Shown here piece after piece: positions 1-7,795 of a DNA stretch of 22,826 nt. The DNA is taken from positions 1 to 22,826 of the forward strand of contig CAZMCT010000063.1 in the NCBI GenBank assembly GCA_964564785.1. Reading direction: 5' to 3'. Source of the DNA: CAZMCT01 sp964564785 (GTDB taxonomy: Bacteria > Planctomycetota > Phycisphaerae > UBA1845 > Fen-1342). The position numbers and the translations under genes are program-made. The number at the start of each line of letters is the position of its first letter. Positions within the stretch are counted from its first letter, which is position 1. The notes below the pieces were generated by a model that saw only the letters and a list, made by a program, of their open reading frames with translations, had not been told where the DNA came from and ran no database searches.

Positions 1-1068
1 GGCGTCGCCCGCCGGGCCGGCCAGCGCGAGCGGGAGCTGCGGGCCGGCCGCAGCGATGCGGGCGGCCGTCTCGAGCCGCGGCTCGAGCGCCGCGCGGTCC
101 GGTCCGATGTTGTCACCCGCGCTGCGGAAGTCGCGGTCAACGCGGAGCACCAGCGGCAATCTGGCGGCCGCGAGCTCGGCGGTGAGGCGGTCGGCCTCGG
201 TCAACCCCACCAGGTACGCGGAGCGGGACGGTGTGAACTGCGAAACAAACTCGAGCGCTCCGGCGATGTCGACCGCGCGCCAGGCCTGGAGCCGCAGCGG
301 CTGACCGGACTGCCAGGCGTCGTCGAATGCGAGCGCGTGCAGGTCGAAGCGGCCCGGAGGCGGGGCGGCGGATCGCGCGGCCGCGATGCGCTCGGACAGC
401 TCGCGCCACAGGCCGAGGCGCGAGTCGGGGCGCTGGCGGGTGGCGGGCTCGATGGGCACGTCGGACGAGGCGTAGAACGGCGGCTTGACGATCAGCGGCG
501 GGTCGAACACTCCGAGATTGACGCAGATGTCGGCCGAGGGGTTCAGCAGGCGCTCGCCGGGCGGGCCGCCCAGCTTCACGATCGCCCCGAGGCCGCTGAC
601 GAGACGATGCGGGCCGGGGTCCAGGTGCGCGGTGGTCGTGCCGAGCGCGAGCAGCGCATCGTAGTCGGCATACGGATCGAACGCATCGGCCGCGCGGTAC
701 GCCCCGCTGACCGTTTCGGGTCCGGTGTGCCGTCCGGCCACGCTGCTGCCGGCGGACACGAAGCCGGGGCAAATCACGTCGTGGGGGCGTTCGATCAGCG
801 GCAGCTCGTCCGGCAGGGGCAGGTCGCGTCCGACCGCCTCGATCCGTCCGTCGCGGACGATGAGCACGCCGCGCTCGATCGGTCCGGGCTGGTCGGCGGT
901 GACGGGGTAGATGAGGGCGGCGCGGAGCACGAACGAGCGCGGCGGCGGCGCGAGGCCCGTCGAAGAACCAGCCGCCGGTCGAGTGCTTTGCGCGGCGCCG
1001 CCGGCCGCGAGCAGCGCGACGGCTGCGGCAGCGCTGAGCGCGCGGCGAGCTGCGCGGCCGAACGTCAC
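1..1068 (-). CDS. Secreted amidohydrolase-like protein, paralogue 5 (3' end outside window)
   Basis: The protein runs off the left edge, so only its first 356 residues are seen. The start is a GTG at 1068 that overlaps the stop of the preceding gene as GTGA. Residues 1-27 form a signal peptide rich in Ala and Leu. Residues about 46-100 are the small beta domain typical of the amidohydrolase superfamily, with an IVRDGRIEAVG motif at about 70-80. The first barrel strand reads PGFVSAGSSVAG (101-112), where active enzymes have PGxxDxHxH, so both metal-binding histidines are missing. The segment GTTTAHLDPG and the following SGLGAIVKLGG match the imidazolonepropionase-like (COG1228) branch. It is the last visible member of five tandem paralogues. 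The fold assignment is secure; enzymatic activity is doubtful and the substrate is unknown. Confidence 0.85.
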   Translation of the reverse strand, partial: MTFGRAARRALSAAAAVALLAAGGAAQSTRPAAGSSTGLAPPPRSFVLRAALIYPVTADQPGPIERGVLIVRDGRIEAVGRDLPLPDELPLIERPHDVICPGFVSAGSSVAGRHTGPETVSGAYRAADAFDPYADYDALLALGTTTAHLDPGPHRLVSGLGAIVKLGGPPGERLLNPSADICVNLGVFDPPLIVKPPFYASSDVPIEPATRQRPDSRLGLWRELSERIAAARSAAPPPGRFDLHALAFDDAWQSGQPLRLQAWRAVDIAGALEFVSQFTPSRSAYLVGLTEADRLTAELAAARLPLVLRVDRDFRSAGDNIGPDRAALEPRLETAARIAAAGPQLPLALAGPAGDA

Positions 1069-2444
1069 TGAGGCTTCTCCTTGGGCTCTTCCGTTCCTGG
1101 CGCGAGCAGCCGCTGGAGTCGCACGTCCTTGCTGCGCTCGTACGCGAGGATGCCGTCAATGAAGACCAGTTCGACGACGCTGTTGAAATCGAGCGGGTCG
1201 CCGCTGAAGACGACCACGTGGGCGTCCTTGCCGACCTCGAGCGAGCCGAGCCGGGCGTCGAGGCCGAGCATCTTGGCGGGGTTCAGCGTGATGGCCCGCA
1301 AGGCCGCGTCACGCGGGATACCGTTTCGCACGCACACCGCGGCCTGGTAATTCGGCATGCGCTCGGCCAGCGACTCGTCGCCGCCCGGCACCAGCGCAAA
1401 CAGCAGGCCGGCGTCAAAGATCCGCCGCGGTACGAACGTCTCGCGCACTTCCCCCGTCAGCGGGTGCGTCTCGCGGTACGTCAACTCCGCCGGCAGCACC
1501 ACCGGCCGCGCCGCCGCTTCAAGCTCGGCCACCGCCTTCCAGCACTCGCCGCCCAGCACGAGCACGGTGCGCTCGGCGAAGCCGTGGTCCTTCGCGAGTC
1601 TCACGGCCGGGCCGACGTCCCGGGCCGCGCCGCAGTACACGAACGCGCCGAGGGGCGCAAACAGCGTCGGGCCCGCCTCGCCGGCCACGCGCACTTGCCC
1701 GCCGCGCAGCCGCAGCAGGTTGCGGTGCTGGTCGTCGATGTCCTCGGGGCGGAGCAGGTCGCGGCCGCGCCTCCGAGCCTCGGCCGGACCGACATCGAGC
1801 GGCTGGCCGTCTTCCTTGAGCTTGTCCTCGTAGCGTTTCTCGGCCGCCCGCGCGAGCCAATCGTCCAATTCGGCGAACGCTTCGCGAATCGTCGCCATCT
1901 GCATCATGCGGTCGAATCCGGAGCGGGGCGTAATCGAAATCTTGAGAAAATCGCCCTCGGCGATGGTCATTTCGCCGACGCTCAGACCGATGGGCCGCAC
2001 GACCTGCCCCAGGCCGCCGATGGCCGTGTTGTTGCCGGGGATCACGTGCACGACGGTGATGCCGAGCCGCAGGCAGTCCTCGAAGAAGACCTGCGAGGGG
2101 TCGAGCGCGTCGGCTGTGTCGAGCTGCGGCGTCACGGGTCGCGGCTCGTTGGGAATATCGAGGCCGCGGGCGGTGTGCACGTCGACCATGCCGGGAAAGA
2201 GCACCTTGCCGTCAAGCTGGAAGACACGCGCGTCGTAGGGAATCTCGACCGCGGGGCCGATCGCGGCGATCTTGCCGCGCTCGATGAGCAGCGTGCCCTT
2301 GTCGATCGGCTCGCCGACGACGGGCACGATGCGCGCGCCCGTCAGCGCGACGCGCTCGGGCGGGGGCGCGGCCGAGACGGCTGCGGCGACCAATCTCAGA
2401 ATGACGCCGGCCACGAGACCACTTCGAAGTCGTTCCAGGATCAC
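1065..2444 (-). CDS. Secreted amidohydrolase-like protein, paralogue 4
   Basis: This is a 459-residue member of the COG1228 imidazolonepropionase-like amidohydrolases. The GTG at 2444 is chosen because AAGGTGAG lies just upstream and a signal peptide begins directly after it; a GTG at 2504 in the same frame has its AGGAGG touching the codon. The beta domain includes LLIERGKIAAIG. Strand 1 reads FPGMVDVHTARG (about 83-94): the first histidine of HxH is kept and the second is alanine. Family segments PVTPQLDTADALDP, the glycine-rich NNTAIGGLGQVV loop and the C-terminal ITLNPAKMLGL and GSLEVGKDAHVVVFSGDPL are clear. The usual strand 5 and 6 histidines are not recognisable. The gene starts 66 bases after its upstream neighbour and overlaps the next by four. 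The substrate is unknown. Confidence 0.88.
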   Translation of the reverse strand: MILERLRSGLVAGVILRLVAAAVSAAPPPERVALTGARIVPVVGEPIDKGTLLIERGKIAAIGPAVEIPYDARVFQLDGKVLFPGMVDVHTARGLDIPNEPRPVTPQLDTADALDPSQVFFEDCLRLGITVVHVIPGNNTAIGGLGQVVRPIGLSVGEMTIAEGDFLKISITPRSGFDRMMQMATIREAFAELDDWLARAAEKRYEDKLKEDGQPLDVGPAEARRRGRDLLRPEDIDDQHRNLLRLRGGQVRVAGEAGPTLFAPLGAFVYCGAARDVGPAVRLAKDHGFAERTVLVLGGECWKAVAELEAAARPVVLPAELTYRETHPLTGEVRETFVPRRIFDAGLLFALVPGGDESLAERMPNYQAAVCVRNGIPRDAALRAITLNPAKMLGLDARLGSLEVGKDAHVVVFSGDPLDFNSVVELVFIDGILAYERSKDVRLQRLLAPGTEEPKEKPQ

Positions 2445-2510
2445 GATCTCACCTTCGCGCTGTGGGGCACCATGCCCGCAACGGGCTGACGGTTCACCTC
2501 GCACCCTCCT

Positions 2511-4127
2511 CTAGGGGCCAACGACCCGGCCGGCTATCATGACCATCACCGGACGGCGCGTGGCGGCGAGCGGCGCGCCGCTCCAGACGACGAGGTCGGC
2601 AGCCGCCCCGGGCGACAGTTCGCCCACCTGCCCGGCCAACCCCAGGAGCCGCGCCGGCGTGGCGGTGATGGCCCGCAGGGCGGCGTCCGGTGCGAGGCCG
2701 TTGCGGGCGGCCATCATCGCCTGGCGCACGAGCCCCTCCTCGTCGCGCAGTTCCTGGGCCGTCAGGGCGAACTCGATGCCCGCGTCCGCGAGCTGCGCGG
2801 GCGTGTTCAACCGTGGGCGGCGAACCTCGTCGGTCCGCGCCCGGTGCCCACGCGGGGTCTCGTAAAGCGGGCCAAAGACGACCGGCACCCCCGCGGCCCG
2901 TAGCTCCGGCAGACAGCGGTACGCCTCGGTCGCTTCCTCGAGTGTGAACGTGAGCTTGAATTCGTCGGCCAGCCGCAGGGCGGTGAAAATGTCGTGCTGC
3001 ATGCGGGCCTGGATCCGCAGCGGCACGCGCCCGTCCAGCACGTCCTGCAACACCGGCAACGCCGCGTCCGGCGGCATGTCCGCCCCGTGCAGCGGCAGTC
3101 CCGTCCGGGCCCGCTGCGCATCGTAGAACGCCTTGCGAAAAACCCAATCAACCCCCATGCGCGTCGTCGGCCGGCGGGTGTGGAACGAGGGCGGGGGGCC
3201 GTAGCTGGGCGGCAGATCGTTCGACCGGCCGCGGATGTACGGGTCGCTCCCGACACTGGCCTTCACCGCGTCGGCCCGGCGGACGATCCGCTGCTCCAGC
3301 GGCCCCGCGGTCTTCACGATGGCCCCGCGGCTGCCGATGACGCTGGACGAGTCGGGCGAGACGTAGATCGTGGTCACACCGCCGCGCATCAGCCGCTGGA
3401 AGTCCCGCGCCAGCAGGTTCACCGAGTCGAGCACGAGGCGGTGCGGGACGACTTCGGACGACTGCTCGGCCCAGGTCAGGCCGAGCTGCGTCGCGCTGGC
3501 CAGGGGTGCGGCCGTCACGTGCAGCGGCGGGCCGCCGCAGGCGGGGCTGCACACGTGGCCGTGCTCGGCGGGCGAGTGTGCCGCAAGAGGCGCCGCGGCC
3601 GGGTCCGGCGGCGTCCCGGCCACGTCGGGTTCACGCGCGGGCGCTTCGGGGGAGGACGGCTGGGCTGCGACGTATGCGAGCTGCTGCCAGAACGAGCCCG
3701 CGGCGTCGCCGTATGTGCCACGTTCGGCGGCGACCGGCATCTCGAAGTCGACGATGCTGCACGCGTCGATCAGCCCGGGAGTCATCACGCCGGTGGAATG
3801 CTCGTGCACCTGCGCGCCGGGCGGGATCGGCAGGTCTTGTCCGACCGCCTCGATCCGGCCGTCGCGGATGATCACCATGCCGCCGTCGAGCGGCGCGTTC
3901 GCGACAGAGTAGATCCGTGCGGCTTTGACCACGACGACCCGCTCGTCGGCGAATGCTGCGCAGGCCGGACCGAGCAGCAGGGAACAGACCAGCATCCAGC
4001 GCCACGCGCTCGCCTGCGGGGCGCCGATCTCCGTGTGCCACTGCCGTGCCGGCCGCGTCGGCAGTGCCGCTCGCGTGTGCCACTGCCGTGTGGGCAGTGC
4101 CGCTCCATGCTTCCTGATGCCTGTCAC
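2511..4127 (-). CDS. Secreted amidohydrolase-like protein, paralogue 3, with repeat-derived N-terminus
   Basis: This is a 538-residue amidohydrolase-like protein if translation begins at the GTG at 4127, which overlaps the upstream stop as GTGA and has GAGGGTGA in front. The signal peptide core (MLVCSLLLGPACAAFA, 45-60) then follows an odd 44-residue leader encoded largely by two palindromic repeats. An ATG at 3995 would remove this leader but has no convincing ribosome site. Strand 1 reads PGLIDACSIVDF (117-128), with no HxH. Residues about 152-212 are a Pro/Ala-rich insertion holding a His/Cys cluster (H184, H189, H191, C193, C197, H203). Later landmarks are GGVTTIYVSPDSSSVIGSRG, QARMQHDIFTAL and the C-terminal AITATPARLLGL. 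Where active relatives carry histidines, glutamate or arginine is seen. The function is unknown. Confidence 0.87.
   Translation of the reverse strand: MTGIRKHGAALPTRQWHTRAALPTRPARQWHTEIGAPQASAWRWMLVCSLLLGPACAAFADERVVVVKAARIYSVANAPLDGGMVIIRDGRIEAVGQDLPIPPGAQVHEHSTGVMTPGLIDACSIVDFEMPVAAERGTYGDAAGSFWQQLAYVAAQPSSPEAPAREPDVAGTPPDPAAAPLAAHSPAEHGHVCSPACGGPPLHVTAAPLASATQLGLTWAEQSSEVVPHRLVLDSVNLLARDFQRLMRGGVTTIYVSPDSSSVIGSRGAIVKTAGPLEQRIVRRADAVKASVGSDPYIRGRSNDLPPSYGPPPSFHTRRPTTRMGVDWVFRKAFYDAQRARTGLPLHGADMPPDAALPVLQDVLDGRVPLRIQARMQHDIFTALRLADEFKLTFTLEEATEAYRCLPELRAAGVPVVFGPLYETPRGHRARTDEVRRPRLNTPAQLADAGIEFALTAQELRDEEGLVRQAMMAARNGLAPDAALRAITATPARLLGLAGQVGELSPGAAADLVVWSGAPLAATRRPVMVMIAGRVVGP
4033..4105. 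repeat. Two palindromic repeat copies inside an amidohydrolase-like gene
   Basis: Two copies, 4033-4072 and 4075-4105, start with GTGTGCCACTGCCGTG and end with GGCAGTGCCGCTC. They are offset by 42 bases, a multiple of three. Each contains CACTGCC facing GGCAGTG and could form a hairpin of at least seven base pairs. They fall between the GTG start at 4127 and the signal peptide of the paralogue 3 gene and are in frame with it. Confidence 0.75.
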
Positions 4128-5284
4128 GGCGATTCACCCTCGGCTCGCGAAAAGTCGGTGTACACCCGCCGGCCGGCGACGTAAACCGCGAGCACGCGGC
4201 TTCGCAGGTCGAGCGGATCTCCCGAAAAAACGACGATATCCGCCTGACATCCCGCCCGCAGCGACCCGACACGGTCGCCGACACCGAGCAACTCGGCCGC
4301 AGTAGCGGTGATCGCGCGCCGCGCGACCTCGCTCGGCAGACCGGCCCGGGCCGCGATCGCAGCCGCAATCCGCAGGTTATCGGCGGGCCGGACGGGCAGG
4401 CCGCCGGCCAGCGCCACCGGCACACCCCGTGCGGCGAAGCGCCCTGCGGCGGCGGCGTCCCGCGGGCCGGCCAGCGGATCGAGCGGGCCGATGATCACGC
4501 CGGCGACCTTGCCGGCCAGCAGTTCGGCGACTTCGTGCGCGTCGTGCGTATGGATCAAGGCCAGCCGCAGCCGGAACTCGCCCGCCAGCTCCAGGGCGGT
4601 GAGCACGTCGGCTCCGGCCGGCGCCGTCAGCCAGCCGAGCTGCGCGCCGCGCACCAGCGCCGCCAGCGCGTCCGTGGCGCCCGGCGGCTCACCGGACGGC
4701 CGCACCCTGCTTCCAGCGCGCGCGGCCGCGAGGGCGTCGCGGAGCATGCCGACGGCGCCGCTCCGCGACGTCGGCTCGCGATCCAGCTTCAGCGCCTCAG
4801 GCGACAGCGAAAGCTTCAGCGGACCGGCACCCTCGAGCAGGCGCGGCCGACCGTCCGGACCCGCCGTCTGACAAACCGCTACCTGCCCGCCGACGAGGTT
4901 CTCATCGTCCGGCACGAGCGCGAACGTCGTCACGCCCGCCTCGAGCGCCGCCCGCAGCGGCCGCGCGAAGCGGTCGAATGCGTCCGCGGCGCGCAGCGCG
5001 GGCTGCACCGCGGCACTGCGCTCGCTCAACCCGTCCGAAGCGGAGAGCGTCGCGAGGCAGTCGACCAGCCCCGGACAGAGCACGGCCCCGGGAAAGTCGT
5101 CGTCGACGGCGTCGGACGCGGCACCGACCTGGCGGATCGTCTCACCCTCCACGGCGATGACCGCGGCCTCGCGAACGAGCCTGCCCGACTCGTCCACCCA
5201 CGCTGCCCCGCGGATGAGCCGCGGCTGGGCCCACGCGGCCGCCGCGCTGCCGAGCAACATGGCCAGCGTCGCGGCGAATCTCAA
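4124..5284 (-). CDS. Secreted amidohydrolase-like protein, paralogue 2
   Basis: This is a 386-residue protein when started at the TTG at 5284. That codon overlaps the upstream stop as TTGA, has GGAGGACGAGGA immediately before it, and leads straight into a signal peptide (RFAATLAMLLGSAAAAWA). A GTG at 5320 in the same frame would add 12 Gly/Arg-rich residues. Strand 1 reads CPGLVDCLATLS, lacking HxH. Family segments include AGVTTFALVPDDENLVGGQVAV, PLKLSLSPEALK and, near the predicted fifth strand, LALIHTHDAHEVAELLAG, which keeps histidines. The C-terminus has AITATAAELLGVGDRVGSL and ADIVVFSGDPLDLRS. No acidic ligand is apparent at the predicted eighth strand (LAGGLPVRPADN). It lies in the middle of the five-gene series. 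The reaction is unknown and it may be non-catalytic. Confidence 0.87.
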   Translation of the reverse strand: MRFAATLAMLLGSAAAAWAQPRLIRGAAWVDESGRLVREAAVIAVEGETIRQVGAASDAVDDDFPGAVLCPGLVDCLATLSASDGLSERSAAVQPALRAADAFDRFARPLRAALEAGVTTFALVPDDENLVGGQVAVCQTAGPDGRPRLLEGAGPLKLSLSPEALKLDREPTSRSGAVGMLRDALAAARAGSRVRPSGEPPGATDALAALVRGAQLGWLTAPAGADVLTALELAGEFRLRLALIHTHDAHEVAELLAGKVAGVIIGPLDPLAGPRDAAAAGRFAARGVPVALAGGLPVRPADNLRIAAAIAARAGLPSEVARRAITATAAELLGVGDRVGSLRAGCQADIVVFSGDPLDLRSRVLAVYVAGRRVYTDFSRAEGESP

Positions 5285-6780
5285 TCCTCGTCCTCCGCCG
5301 CCTGGCCGTCCGCGACCCACACCTCCTGCCCGCCGATGAAGACGCGCTCGGCCCGCGCTCCGGCCGCGAGCGGGTGATCCGACCAGATTACGAGGTCGGC
5401 GGGCATGCCCGGGCCGAGGCGGCCGGCCTCTTTGGGTATTCCCAACAGCCGGGCCGCGCGGCTGGTGAGGGCCTCGAGCGCGGCCGTCTCGTCTAGCCCG
5501 CTGCGGACGGCCCGCGCCACTCGCAGCGCCAGATGCGGGGCTGCGTCCGGGCCCGAAAGCACGCCCGATCCGAAGTAGACGTCCACGCCTGCCCGAGCGA
5601 GGATGGCCGCGGCGTCGGCCCGCGCGTAATCACCGTCGGCGCCGAACGCGACACCGTCCAGCGCGGCCCGATTGAGCGGTTCGGGCGGCGCGGTCAGCAC
5701 CACGGGCACGTGCCTCCGGGCCAGTTCATCCGCCACGAGCCACGCCCCCGTCGCGCCCGTGATGACGACCGCCAGATTCTGCTCGTCGGCCGCCTCGAGC
5801 GCGTTCAGAATGTCGGCCGGCTCGTGCGCTTCGACCCATAACCGCAGGTCACCGTCGATCACGCGCAGGAGCGTTTCGGCCGCCCGGTCTTTCGCCGGTT
5901 CTTCCGGTTTCTTGAGCTCGTCCTTCTTCTCGTCCTTGGGCGGTTCCTTCTTGTCGCCCTTCGGTGGCTCGGAGGGCTTGGGGTCGGCCGACTTGCCAGC
6001 CGGCTTCGTCTCGACCGACTTCTTCGCCCGTTCGGCGAGCTTTTCCTCGTACTCCTTGACCGCATCCTGGTAGTCATTCCAGGCATCGCGGTACTCGCGG
6101 GCCTGCTGGAAGCGGCGCCGCAATTCGCCGGCGAGCTTCACCCGCGTCAAAGGTCCCTGCGTCTCGCTCCAGCCGACCCCCAGCGTGGCGGCGAGGGCCG
6201 CCTCGGGTTTTAGCAGCATCTTCTCGTCCTCCGGGCGGAGTCGCAGGACGGCGTTGAAACCGCCGAAGCCGGGGCCGGAGCGGGCGGGCAGGTTGACGGA
6301 AGTGATGCCTTCTTGCCACAAGATCCGAAGCTCCTCGGTCGCGTAGCGATCGAACGCGTCGGAAGCCCGCCCCATAACCGATCCCGGAGTCGTGCCATGC
6401 CGAAGAGCCAGCGTACTGTAACAATCAATGAAACCAGGCGTTACATATTCTGACCCGGCCCGCAGGCGGCGCGCCAAAAACCCGGGGCCGGCACCGGGGC
6501 CGATGGCCGTGATCTTGCCACCTTGAATCGAGATGTTCGTGTCACGAATCCACGCCCCCGACCCCGTGAACACCGTGGCACCCTCGATCGCGACCGGGCG
6601 AAGCTGACCTGATGCCGCGCTCAGCCCCCACGTCAGTACGGTCGCAATTACGATCCACCTCGCGCGCGGAAACAGAGCAGCGACGGCTCCGGCGGTGGCG
6701 GCCGGCGGCTCGTCGCCCCACGAGGCATTCCGACCGCGTGGGCATGGAGCGGCGGACGCAGGCAATCGGGGTAGTTTCAT
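5281..6780 (-). CDS. Secreted amidohydrolase-like protein, paralogue 1, with charged insert
   Basis: This is the first gene of the five-paralogue series, 499 residues from an ATG at 6780, about 43-45 bases after the predicted start of a sigma70-type promoter. A long polar N-region precedes the hydrophobic signal segment (42-57). Strand 1 reads TPGFIDCYSTLALRHG (114-129), without HxH. The QEGITSVNLP and FGGFNAVLRL segments match the family. Residues about 252-298 are a Lys/Glu/Pro/Asp-rich low-complexity insert inside the barrel, preceded by a helical stretch (222-250). A single histidine survives in LWVEAHEPADILNALEAADE (314-333). The C-terminus has LTSRAARLLGIP and ADLVIWSDHPLA. The closing stop overlaps the TTG start of the next gene. 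The fold call is firm; the role is unknown. Confidence 0.87.
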   Translation of the reverse strand: MKLPRLPASAAPCPRGRNASWGDEPPAATAGAVAALFPRARWIVIATVLTWGLSAASGQLRPVAIEGATVFTGSGAWIRDTNISIQGGKITAIGPGAGPGFLARRLRAGSEYVTPGFIDCYSTLALRHGTTPGSVMGRASDAFDRYATEELRILWQEGITSVNLPARSGPGFGGFNAVLRLRPEDEKMLLKPEAALAATLGVGWSETQGPLTRVKLAGELRRRFQQAREYRDAWNDYQDAVKEYEEKLAERAKKSVETKPAGKSADPKPSEPPKGDKKEPPKDEKKDELKKPEEPAKDRAAETLLRVIDGDLRLWVEAHEPADILNALEAADEQNLAVVITGATGAWLVADELARRHVPVVLTAPPEPLNRAALDGVAFGADGDYARADAAAILARAGVDVYFGSGVLSGPDAAPHLALRVARAVRSGLDETAALEALTSRAARLLGIPKEAGRLGPGMPADLVIWSDHPLAAGARAERVFIGGQEVWVADGQAAEDED

Positions 6781-6830
6781 GCGGTACGCAGTATTGGGGG
6801 CAGCCCCTGCTCGCGGGGGCCGGACGGCTC

Positions 6831-6859
6831 AATGTACGCAACCGCCGGGCCACGGTCAA
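6831..6859 (-). promoter_or_regulatory. Sigma70-type promoter for the amidohydrolase-like gene series
   Basis: Read on the minus strand, TTGACC (6854-6859) and TACATT (6831-6836) are separated by exactly 17 bases. Transcription would begin near 6824, giving a leader of about 43-45 bases before the ATG at 6780. It is the only good match in the 91-base gap between the zinc-ribbon membrane protein and the first amidohydrolase-like gene. The five genes could therefore be transcribed independently of the genes upstream. This is inferred from sequence alone. Confidence 0.5.
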
Positions 6860-6871
6860 ACCTAATCGCCG

Positions 6872-7795
6872 TCAGAACTTGTCCAGCGCAATGGCGATCT
6901 CCGCGTGGACGTGGCAGGCCGCGATCGTCACCCCTGGCATCGCCGCGAGGATGATCAGCAGAGCCCACTTCCTGCGCAGCCGGACGGCAAGCGCAATGAG
7001 CAGAACAGCCATCCACCAGTAGTACGCGACGCCGCGGAGAAGCTCGCCCAGACTCAGGTTCACCAGCCCCGGCCAGGTTCCCAGCTTCCAGGTCGATGGG
7101 CTGAGCAACCAAGGGAAGTTGGCGTCCCCGTTGAAGTACCCGGTCATCCCCGGCGGGCCCGCCACGGCGTCGAGCACCACGAATGCCGTCGTGTAGAAGG
7201 ACAGCTTGCGCCACGTCGACCATTGCCGCAGCCAGTCGCGCGGGCGGAAGTCCATGATCAAGAACAGCAGCGACTGGAGCTCGTTGTGGAACCACGTGGC
7301 GGTGAACCAGGCCACCGCGCCACGCCAGTCGCCACCGGGGCCGTCCAGCCCCAACAGCGTGTTCAACCCGATGCCGACCACCATGCACGTCACCGCAAAC
7401 CAGGTCGCCGGCCAGATGGAGGTCGCCGCCGAAATCCGTCGCGCCGTCCAACGCGGCCGAAAGAGAACGGCGAAGAACGTGAGCACGCCCGCCGGAACGC
7501 ACCACCAGCCGCGGGCCCGGTCCAACGGCAGGCCGCGGCGCAGTTCGATCCGCCGCTCGACCTCGGCCCAGTCGATGGGCGCACCGCACTCCGGGCAGCG
7601 GTCGCCCGGCAGGCCCACCAGCAAGTACTCGCATCGAACGCAGCGCGGGAGCGCATCGTCGGGCGTGTCCGCGGTCGGAACCTCGCCGGGGCGCTGCCGA
7701 GACGGCCGCGACACACCGGCGTCGCTCGGTACGCTCGGATCATTCGGTCCGCAGCGGCGCAGCCGCTCGGGGCCGTGTTCGCTAGCGGGCGTCAC
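6872..7795 (-). CDS. Zinc-ribbon multi-pass membrane protein
   Basis: This is a 307-residue protein from a GTG at 7795 that overlaps the phosphomannose isomerase stop as GTGA. An open frame extends further upstream but lies inside the isomerase gene. Residues 52-70 form a zinc ribbon, CVRC then eleven residues then CPEC (C52, C55, C67, C70), with the YLLVGLPGDRCPEC pattern often seen at the N-terminus of planctomycete membrane proteins. After a short amphipathic region come about six hydrophobic segments, among them AGVLTFFAVLF, WFAVTCMVVGIGL, FYTTAFVVLDAVAG, YYWWMAVLLIALAV and the C-terminal LLIILAAMPGVTIAA. No catalytic motif is seen. It may belong to the Yip1-like integral membrane proteins, but that is uncertain. 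The function is unknown. Confidence 0.8.
   Translation of the reverse strand: MTPASEHGPERLRRCGPNDPSVPSDAGVSRPSRQRPGEVPTADTPDDALPRCVRCEYLLVGLPGDRCPECGAPIDWAEVERRIELRRGLPLDRARGWWCVPAGVLTFFAVLFRPRWTARRISAATSIWPATWFAVTCMVVGIGLNTLLGLDGPGGDWRGAVAWFTATWFHNELQSLLFLIMDFRPRDWLRQWSTWRKLSFYTTAFVVLDAVAGPPGMTGYFNGDANFPWLLSPSTWKLGTWPGLVNLSLGELLRGVAYYWWMAVLLIALAVRLRRKWALLIILAAMPGVTIAACHVHAEIAIALDKF

Noticed and set aside
137..1159. Arg-rich open frame across the partial left-hand gene
   Set aside because: The alternative frame starting with GTG at 1068 gives a signal peptide and amidohydrolase-like motifs; the Arg-rich frame gives none.
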